IMG/VR virus record: IMGVR_UViG_3300030098_001384
Location: 1-55,186 of that record
Direction: 5' to 3' (one strand)
DNA length: 55,186 nucleotides
DNA from: a virus
Positions 50,958 to 55,186 of the stretch are shown here, piece after piece; within the stretch, counting starts at the first letter, position 1; every line of letters starts with the position of its first letter. The notes under the pieces are model-generated. The model worked only from the letters and a program-made list of their open reading frames with translations. It ran no database searches and was not told the origin of the DNA. A program made the translations under genes and the position numbers.

Positions 50958-51435
50958 TTTTTACATTCTCCTTTACCCATTGATCATAGTCTGGTCTTTT
51001 CTTAGGATTATTCGCCCACTCTTCTGCAGCTTCTATTCCTATCTTACCCATGTATGGACAGGGAGTTCCGGCCATTTCCATCGCTTGAAATACACGGGAA
51101 TCTTGGCAGAGCATGGCTACAGCTCCTACTTTCATTCCCATACGGTACAAAGCACGAGATAACTTTAATCTTTCACAGTTTAAATCTCTTACTGCTGTAC
51201 CACCAGCCAATCCTAGTATTTGTGTTTGTACCGCTGCAGAAGCAGCAAAGCTACATACATCTTGATTGTTTACCACCACCGATGGAGCACTGGCTGTGCC
51301 AACCGTTCTATCTACCGTAGTTGTGCCGGATACTGTACTACTGGTACTTGTCACTGTGTTGGTCTGTGCCAAAGATTCTGTCTGCCAGAAACTTACACAA
51401 GCCAGCACTGTAATAACGAACAACCATTTGTACAT
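50887..51435 (-). CDS. Exported protein with signal peptide and C-terminal membrane helix, 182 aa
   Basis: A signal peptide (MYKWLFVITVLACVSFWQTE, cleavage likely after LAQ) precedes a Thr/Ser-rich stretch. A domain with four Cys follows (DVCSFAASAAVQTQILG; DLNCERLKLSRALYRMGMKV; MLCQDSRVFQ; GTPCPYMGK). The C-terminus is hydrophobic (GALGIFSILLILFFI), a tail anchor. It would be a periplasmic protein tethered to the membrane. The Cys-containing domain is familiar to me from marine phage hypothetical proteins, without known function. It overlaps the start of the 550-residue exported gene, so they may act together. Confidence 0.65.
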   Translation of the reverse strand: MYKWLFVITVLACVSFWQTESLAQTNTVTSTSSTVSGTTTVDRTVGTASAPSVVVNNQDVCSFAASAAVQTQILGLAGGTAVRDLNCERLKLSRALYRMGMKVGAVAMLCQDSRVFQAMEMAGTPCPYMGKIGIEAAEEWANNPKKRPDYDQWVKENVKNEEIITDEGALGIFSILLILFFI

Positions 51436-51437
51436 TA

Positions 51438-51857
51438 CTAATCCTCATCATCAATATCAATTACGTTTGGCATGGGTGCCTTGCTGGGCATCATTACTAT
51501 GCCATGCAAAGCTTTTACATCATGTTCTTGTTTTTCTATTTTTCCTAGGCCAACTCTGTCTAACAACGTCTGAGCAGCCTTTAGTCGTAATTCCTGTCTG
51601 GGGTTTAACCCATCGTCATTCATAGATTCTACTACCCTAGATACAGCAGTAGCCGAATTAACGGCTAGTTCTCGTTTGGATATATCTATGATTTCATCTG
51701 CAAGGGCTTTTACAAGCCAAGTTCTAGAAGAAGGAGCATATCCTGCTGCCTCACAGGCTAAGGCTATATCTCCTCTGTTTACAAACAATGCATCAAGAAA
51801 CTTCTTTTGTTTTTCGGTAACTTCTTTTTTCTTTTCTGGTAGAAGTGCTGAGGTCAT
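51438..51857 (-). CDS. Terminase small subunit, 139 aa
   Basis: The N-terminal helix-turn-helix (TEKQKKFLDALFVNRGDIAL, ACEAAGYAPSSRTWLVKALA) has the classic small-terminase pattern 'T.KQ..FL..L......I..A...AGY'. A helical oligomerisation region follows (DISKRELAVNSATAVSRVVE; NPRQELRLKAAQTLLDRVGL), and the tail is acidic (NVIDIDDED). It recognises viral DNA for packaging by TerL. It is separated from TerL by about 3.5 kb, which is unusual. It is followed upstream by the GG-motif gene through an ATGA overlap. Confidence 0.85.
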   Translation of the reverse strand: MTSALLPEKKKEVTEKQKKFLDALFVNRGDIALACEAAGYAPSSRTWLVKALADEIIDISKRELAVNSATAVSRVVESMNDDGLNPRQELRLKAAQTLLDRVGLGKIEKQEHDVKALHGIVMMPSKAPMPNVIDIDDED

Positions 51858-52222
51858 CCGTAGGTCTGTGCCTTTCTCACCCCGCCACCTTTGGCGTACT
51901 TTTTAACATATCCACCTTTGGCCTTCTTCTTCTTCTTTTTGTCAGCGTCAGCTTTTGATACTTTTTCAGCAGCACTAACCATAGAAGCTGCTTCTCCTGT
52001 TCCAACTGTACGACTTGTCAATTTAGTTATGGCATTTTCAAGTTTTCCTAAAGAAAATGCATTATTTTCTTGTGCTTGTTTAAAGAAAGCATTGTTAGCG
52101 TTTATTCTGTTAGTTTCTTTTTTATTAATATTGCCGTCTTTATCTTTAACTATTACAGGAAGAGCATCCCCTTCCCTTACTGTTGCTCCAAAAAATATAC
52201 CTCTTCTTACTGCTGTACTCAT
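51854..52222 (-). CDS. GG-tail late protein, 122 aa
   Basis: It begins MSTAVRRGIFFGATVREGDA, has a polar helical middle and ends KAKGGYVKKYAKGGGVRKAQ then TYG. The tail is a near copy of the tail of the upstream 89-residue protein. Lys-rich (KADADKKKKKKAKGG). Such GG tails recur in the late proteins here. Probably a minor virion or packaging-related protein, not recognised. ATGA overlaps on both sides couple it to its neighbours. Confidence 0.6.
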   Translation of the reverse strand: MSTAVRRGIFFGATVREGDALPVIVKDKDGNINKKETNRINANNAFFKQAQENNAFSLGKLENAITKLTSRTVGTGEAASMVSAAEKVSKADADKKKKKKAKGGYVKKYAKGGGVRKAQTYG

Positions 52223-52488
52223 CCGTAACTCCTCGCCTTTCTCATTCCTCCACCTTTGGCATAGGTTTTCTTGTGGACTTTGCCACCATGGACCATTTTC
52301 TTTTTAATTTTGCCACCCATTGCTTTTTGTTTAATACCATAGGCTTTTATAAGTCTAGCTATATTTTTTTCTGTCATAGGAGTATCCGGTGCCACTTTTC
52401 TTAAAAAAGCAATAGTGGCTGCCATATCCAATGGTTCTACCGGAACAGCTACACTTTTTGGCTTACCTTTATCGTTATCACCTGCCAT
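52219..52488 (-). CDS. GG-tail late protein, 89 aa
   Basis: The N-terminal helical half (MAATIAFLRKVAPDTPMTEK, NIARLIKAYG) looks like a small helix bundle. The C-terminal half is Lys/Gly-rich with three GG motifs (AMGGKIKKK; HGGKVHKK; YAKGGGMRKARSYG). It is the second gene of the late unit, right behind the pqqA-like gene. Function unknown. The basic Gly tail suggests nucleic-acid or virion contact. Confidence 0.6.
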   Translation of the reverse strand: MAGDNDKGKPKSVAVPVEPLDMAATIAFLRKVAPDTPMTEKNIARLIKAYGIKQKAMGGKIKKKMVHGGKVHKKTYAKGGGMRKARSYG

Positions 52489-52491
52489 CCC

Positions 52492-52572
52492 CTACATCTC
52501 CGCACAAGCGTAGCAGTTTATTTCCAGCCCTACAGATATTTCATTCACTTGTGGTTTATTCCAGTTTCTCAT
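52492..52572 (-). CDS. pqqA: PqqA-like PQQ precursor peptide, 26 aa
   Basis: Peptide MRNWNKPQVNEISVGLEINC, then YACAEM. It matches PqqA, the peptide from which the redox cofactor pyrroloquinoline quinone is made: a W-x-KP start, E-I-x-V-G, then Glu17-x3-Tyr21, the Glu and Tyr that PqqE/PqqD cross-link. The C-terminal half GLEINCYACAE parallels GMEVTSYESAE of methylotroph PqqA as I recall it. The two Cys (20, 23) are unusual. ATG 52572 has AAGGAAG seven bases upstream. It is the first gene of the late transcript behind a consensus promoter. No pqqB, C, D or E lies in this genome, so the host must process it. Confidence 0.75.
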   Translation of the reverse strand: MRNWNKPQVNEISVGLEINCYACAEM

Positions 52573-52775
52573 CGGATCACTTCCTTTCATGTGTGATAAA
52601 GTTACATAGGTATCAGAGAGGGATGGCACATTATGAAAGTTAGCACTTTCCTCCGGAGATAGAATATTTATTAGTATAACCTATCCCCCTCTTCGTGGGA
52701 GTGTAGCGTTTACTCCAAGTCCTCATGTACATACACTTGTTGCAAAACTTTGAGTAGTTTATGTGCTACACTTAC
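52573..52775 (-). promoter_or_regulatory. Structured 5' leader of the late transcript
   Basis: About 200 bases separate the promoter from the pqqA-like ATG. On the minus strand AGTGTAGC (near 52765-52772) can pair with GCTACACT (near 52701), with ACTC/GAGT inside. A second stem, GAAAGT-GCTA-ACTTTC (near 52635-52650), sits directly after a strong GGAGG that has no good gene (only a 14-residue GTG frame). A regulatory leader is likely. No known riboswitch class is recognised. Confidence 0.4.
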
Positions 52776-52781
52776 CTTTAT

Positions 52782-52809
52782 ATTATAGCGTATATAACGA
52801 TGTTGTCAA
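52782..52809 (-). promoter_or_regulatory. Perfect consensus late promoter, leftward
   Basis: The minus strand has TTGACA (52804-52809), a 16-base spacer and TATAAT (52782-52787). Both hexamers are perfect. It faces the whole late region from the pqqA-like gene onward. Between this -35 and that of the divergent promoter lie 18 A/T-rich bases that could serve as UP element for both. Confidence 0.85.
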
Positions 52810-52827
52810 GAAAAAAATAAAAAAAAC

Positions 52828-52855
52828 TTGACAGGTCTGAAATACGGTGTATAAT
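52828..52855 (+). promoter_or_regulatory. Perfect consensus promoter, rightward
   Basis: The plus strand has TTGACA (52828-52833), a 16-base spacer and TATAAT (52850-52855), both perfect. It mirrors the late promoter back to back. It faces a region with no convincing plus-strand gene, which argues for a noncoding or antisense transcript. Confidence 0.85.
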
Positions 52856-52861
52856 GAAGGT

Positions 52862-53105
52862 ACCCCCGTTGGGTTAGATACATATACCTCCCCCTAGCCT
52901 CCCCTACAGGTAACTAATAGCATGGCACACTCTCCAACCAGTGGAAAATCCTCTAAGGTGGGCCTTCTGGTTGGTACCTTAAAGTATGCCCAAAAATTTC
53001 TGGTAGGGTGCCTAAAAAATACACAAAATTGTGCGTGATTGCATACAGTATACCGGGTACCCCCCACTGTCCCTTGCGTGCGGGTAACCCTTTGTTTTTA
53101 TTTAC
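52862..53105 (+). ncRNA. Candidate noncoding RNA, about 240 nt
   Basis: Predicted to start just after the rightward consensus promoter. No plus-strand frame here has a ribosome site and useful length. The DNA is richer in G and C than its surroundings. CCAACCAG (52937-52944) and CTGGTTGG (52968-52975) form a perfect 8-bp helix around an AAGG-TGGG-CCTT hairpin. Near the 3' end, GGGTACC (53056-53062) can pair with GGTAACCC (53085-53092, one bulge), followed by TTTGTTTTTATTT, which would be an intrinsic terminator. The function is unknown. Confidence 0.5.
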
Positions 53106-53299
53106 TTTTACTGTTACTTCCTCAATGATGGAATCACCCCCCAAGATATCCCACAAGATAATATTACAGTTGGATATGAGGTAAAACAAAAGTTCCGCAT
53201 CATGCACACGCAAAAGGTAGGGGCTGACAATTTTTCTAGTTGGCAAACTTTAAGGTTAACTGTAGGGAGTACAAAAGCGTATCTTCTATGGGCGGATAT
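53106..53299. other. Intergenic stretch, no supported feature
   Basis: The bases between the candidate ncRNA and the leftward terminator hold only short frames without ribosome sites. An open minus-strand frame of 97 residues (52953-53246) starts with TTG and lacks a ribosome site, so I do not call it a gene. Confidence 0.4.
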
Positions 53300-53330
53300 A
53301 AAAAAACCCTAGCGGTTAAACTAGGGTTCC
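53300..53330 (-). terminator. Intrinsic terminator of the 54.4-53.35 kb unit
   Basis: On the minus strand AACCCTAG (53321-53328) pairs perfectly with CTAGGGTT (53305-53312) around an 8-base loop and runs into seven T residues (53300-53306). A strong leftward terminator that insulates the ncRNA/late-promoter region from the upstream small-gene unit. Confidence 0.9.
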
Positions 53331-53353
53331 TTTGGGGAAGTTGTGGCTAGTCT

Positions 53354-53647
53354 TTAGTTATACCATTTATCTTTTATTTCTATTTTCCTAATGGCATCTT
53401 TAATATTTACTAACTTGTATTCGTTAGCGTTTACCTTCTGGCGTATCTTGGAGCATGGCACACCCAAAAACTTAGCAAGGTATTTGGAAGTTGTTCTTGA
53501 ATAGTCCCAAGTGTGAGAATCTAACTCTACCAGATCAACTTCAGCTATCCAACGAGCAACCCAACTGTTGTATGACTTAAAATATCTGTCACCGTTGGGC
53601 ATTGTTACGAAAGTTTGATTGTTTGCTATGTTTTCTATTTCTAACAT
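53354..53647 (-). CDS. Small protein with helix-turn-helix-like part, 97 aa
   Basis: The start at 53647 (MLEIENIANNQTFVTMPNGD) follows AAAGGATTAAGACC and is preferred over 53695. Residues about 50-80 (TWDYSRTTSKYLAKFLGVPC, SKIRQKVNANEYKL) look like a helix-turn-helix with Ser/Lys-rich recognition helix, ending KDAIRKIEIKDKWYN. It may be a regulator. It is the last gene before the strong terminator. Confidence 0.6.
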   Translation of the reverse strand: MLEIENIANNQTFVTMPNGDRYFKSYNSWVARWIAEVDLVELDSHTWDYSRTTSKYLAKFLGVPCSKIRQKVNANEYKLVNIKDAIRKIEIKDKWYN

Positions 53648-53706
53648 GGTCTTAATCCTTTCACAGTTATTGTAAATATAACCTAGTATAAACATAAAAG
53701 TTATAT

Positions 53707-53922
53707 TTAGTCAAATTTCTTTAAATCCTCACACTCTGCAAAAGCGTTTAATAATCCTTTGGTTTTTCCGAATGATTGCATAAAAAGATCATAGTTTTTA
53801 TTGTCTAACTTACTTATTGCAGTGTGTAATCTTCCCACCGCATCCGTAATACTATCAGTCCTTGTATCTTTCATTCCAATAGTAGAAAGATATTTTTTAA
53901 ATATTTCATAAGTCATTAACAT
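53707..53922 (-). CDS. Small helical protein, 71 aa, unknown
   Basis: It begins MLMTYEIFKKYLSTIGMKDT and is mostly helical (VGRLHTAISKLDNKNYDLFM; GLLNAFAECEDLKKFD). It ends one base before the next gene's region and belongs to a four-gene unit of small proteins. Not recognised. Confidence 0.6.
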   Translation of the reverse strand: MLMTYEIFKKYLSTIGMKDTRTDSITDAVGRLHTAISKLDNKNYDLFMQSFGKTKGLLNAFAECEDLKKFD

Positions 53923-53923
53923 T

Positions 53924-54178
53924 CTATTTGTCCTTCCTCAATGCTTTTATTATATTTATAGCGTTATTTTCAACTGTGTAATTCTTATCTAAATTATGAT
54001 ATTTCCTATCATGCACCATTCCAGAATGAATCATTAACAAGGTGACACCTACGGCTAATTCAAAAGAAAATACAATAAAGGAAAATAGATCATATACTTC
54101 AGCGTAGACAAAGACACCAAATGCGGTTAAAGCATGTAGACAAGCAACCCACCCAACTATTTTAATAAATGTCATCAT
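53924..54178 (-). CDS. Small two-TM membrane protein, 84 aa
   Basis: Two membrane helices are visible, FIKIVGWVACLHALTAFGVF (residues 4-23) and a second around 33-53 (FIVFSFELAVGVTLLMIHSG). A polar, basic C-terminal tail follows (DRKYHNLDKNYTVENNAINI). An early inner-membrane protein could serve superinfection exclusion or membrane remodelling. No family recognised. Confidence 0.65.
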   Translation of the reverse strand: MMTFIKIVGWVACLHALTAFGVFVYAEVYDLFSFIVFSFELAVGVTLLMIHSGMVHDRKYHNLDKNYTVENNAINIIKALRKDK

Positions 54179-54182
54179 GGTA

Positions 54183-54446
54183 TTAATCCCTTCCTTGTAA
54201 ATATAACTTAGTGTTTAAACCATAGCATACTTTAAATCTTTTATTGCTTAATTCCTCAGTAAAGTATCTTACAGGATTATCCTCACTGTCATGCGAGTGG
54301 TAAGAATTTAAAAACTTAGTCCAGAAGTTTGCACCTTCATAATTTTCCCACCGATTGTCTAATATTTTACTTGTGTTTTCTTTAGTGTTTCCCATTTTAA
54401 TAGTAAATGAGTTTTGTTTTAATTTTATAGTTTCATATACTAACAT
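54183..54446 (-). CDS. Small phage protein, 87 aa, unknown
   Basis: It begins MLVYETIKLKQNSFTIKMGN after AGGAGAACATT. Polar, with aromatic residues (WENYEGANFWTKFLNSYHSH). It is the first gene of the small unit behind the promoter in the 54473-54513 palindrome. Not recognised. Confidence 0.6.
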   Translation of the reverse strand: MLVYETIKLKQNSFTIKMGNTKENTSKILDNRWENYEGANFWTKFLNSYHSHDSEDNPVRYFTEELSNKRFKVCYGLNTKLYLQGRD

Positions 54447-54472
54447 AATGTTCTCCTATATAAGTTAAAAAA

Positions 54473-54513
54473 AAGTTAAGTACATTATATACTTAACTTT
54501 TCTTTTTTGTCTA
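54473..54513 (-). promoter_or_regulatory. Promoter embedded in a perfect palindrome (operator or terminator)
   Basis: AAGTTAAGTA (54473-54482) and TACTTAACTT (54490-54499) are perfect 10-base inverted repeats around 7 bases, with A-runs before and T-rich DNA after, so it can act as a terminator in either direction. On the minus strand TAGACA (54508-54513), 18 bases and TATAAT (54484-54489) form a promoter whose -10 lies in the palindrome centre. A dimeric repressor bound here would block it. Confidence 0.6.
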
Positions 54514-54585
54514 TATTAAAGATAATATTATTATAATTAAAACAATTATCCATGCTATCTTAAATACTGCATTGATTATCTCCAT
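54511..54585 (-). CDS. 24-residue single-TM peptide
   Basis: ATG 54585 follows AAGG at 8 bases. The peptide is MEIINAVFKIAWIIVLIIII, then LSLI, almost wholly hydrophobic with one Lys, a single membrane helix. It lies 40 bases after DUF932 and before the palindromic terminator. Small membrane peptides are often missed. It may act on the host inner membrane. Confidence 0.5.
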   Translation of the reverse strand: MEIINAVFKIAWIIVLIIIILSLI

Positions 54586-54624
54586 AATGTTTGCCTTGAG
54601 TGTTATAAGTTAAAAACATAGCTA

Positions 54625-55186
54625 TTATGCCACCGCTAATTCTTCTAAGTTTTTCCAACTATCAGAATCCAACATGTTACGAACTGCAATCTCTCTTTCC
54701 TTTTGAACATTTGCCTTTTGGCTCCCTTTTCTGCCTGTAGACAATTCTACAACTTCACCTTTTTTGTTGACAGTTTCCCATGTCTCGTCAGTGTGAGTAG
54801 ACCAGTGTGTGACAGCATTGTATAAAGCCCAAAGTGTTTTGCCTAAACTGCCCTGTTCCTGTTCATATCTGTACAGCAAATAATCTGACAGTCTGGTATT
54901 GATATTGGCACTAGTTTTATCTAAGTCTTTTAATGTCTCAACTGTTCTAGATTTTTTATAAGCAACAGTGTCAGCTAATAACTTAGCAACTTGGTTATCA
55001 GTAACCTTAGCATTAGACCAAAGTTTAAACTTATCCCCTTGAGTTTGAAATACATCTAATGTGCCATTAATTTTTGACAAGGCACTTGCAATGGATAGAC
55101 CACCTGTATGTTTCCTTCTTTCATGGTAAAACTTTTGACCACCAAACACTAAGGTATTGAGACATAGACTACGATATGCACCTGTA
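54625..55186 (-). CDS. DUF932-type phage protein, C-terminal part (cut by window end)
   Basis: This is the continuation of the gene that starts at 610. From the overlap the frame reads FGGQKFYHERRKHTGGLSIA, then helices (KVTDNQVAKLLADTVAYKKS; TRLSDYLLYRYEQEQGSLGK), the motif LWALYNAVTHWSTHTDETWE and an end with SDSWKNLEELAVA. An apparent ATG at 55149 is an internal Met. The segment 'LYNA.T.W.TH' is typical of DUF932 proteins. Joined length is about 356 residues. Confidence 0.85.
   Translation of the reverse strand, partial: TGAYRSLCLNTLVFGGQKFYHERRKHTGGLSIASALSKINGTLDVFQTQGDKFKLWSNAKVTDNQVAKLLADTVAYKKSRTVETLKDLDKTSANINTRLSDYLLYRYEQEQGSLGKTLWALYNAVTHWSTHTDETWETVNKKGEVVELSTGRKGSQKANVQKEREIAVRNMLDSDSWKNLEELAVA
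55086..55186. repeat. Terminal direct repeat, right copy (assembly overlap)
   Basis: It repeats bases 1-101, differing only at 55184 (G, against A at 99). Joining the ends here restores an uninterrupted reading frame. The mismatch lies 3 bases from the contig end, where sequencing or assembly errors are common, or reflects a strain variant. Confidence 0.93.

Noticed and set aside
52953-53246. 97-residue minus-strand frame antisense to the candidate ncRNA
   Set aside because: It starts with TTG, has no ribosome site, and overlaps the promoter-driven plus-strand RNA region. The composition does not resemble its neighbours.
1-55186. tRNA genes and CRISPR arrays
   Set aside because: I looked for the conserved T-loop pattern and for regularly spaced direct repeats and saw none. 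A covariance search (tRNAscan-SE) would settle the tRNA question.

Overview
The window is the genome of a tailed double-stranded DNA bacteriophage with podovirus-type gene content, assembled end to end. Bases 1-101 recur at 55086-55186 with one mismatch (99 versus 55184), so the unique circle is about 55,085 bp. One gene, a DUF932 protein, is cut by the arbitrary ends. The DNA is AT-rich. Gene content closely matches the marine HMO-2011-type podoviruses as I remember them: a polymerase A carrying a DnaJ-type zinc motif, separate primase and helicase genes, a monomeric class II ribonucleotide reductase, T7-like endonuclease I, and a similar genome length (about 55 kb). The host is probably an AT-rich marine proteobacterium. 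That is inference from gene content; no host was identified.

Layout. Leftward (-) early regions occupy 6858 down to 1, and through the circular junction 55186 down to 53354. They hold about 30 small, often acidic, overlapping genes, many joined by ATGA stop/start overlaps. A strong sigma70-like promoter (6885-6913) starts the leftward block, and terminators end units at 4863-4897 and 53300-53330. The only rightward (+) block, 6966-16882, holds replication and nucleotide metabolism: primase, helicase, DNA polymerase, a putative SSB, a Fe-S-type PD-(D/E)XK exonuclease, endonuclease I, DUF3310 and class II RNR. It collides with the late region at 16880, where the two stop codons overlap inside a hairpin.

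The late region (- strand, 52572 down to 16879) runs in transcription order. First come a 26-residue PqqA-like peptide and small GG-motif proteins, then the small terminase, exported proteins, a metallothionein-like Cys-rich protein and a holin-like protein. Next are the large terminase, a degenerate tyrosine-recombinase-like protein, portal with an overprinted gene, holin/lysozyme, scaffold and capsid. Last are the tail tube proteins, tail fibre/spike, and large internal virion proteins. A perfect consensus promoter (52782-52809) heads this block. Back to back with it, a second perfect promoter (52828-52855) fires rightward into about 240 bases without a convincing gene that end in a possible terminator: a candidate noncoding RNA.

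Most unusual items: the phage-borne pqqA, the tyrosine-recombinase fold locked between terminase and portal with both catalytic His replaced, the metallothionein-like protein, the divergent-promoter ncRNA locus, the out-of-frame gene inside the portal 3' end, and strong enrichment of the palindrome TGTACA in the early region. No tRNA gene, CRISPR array or insertion sequence was seen.
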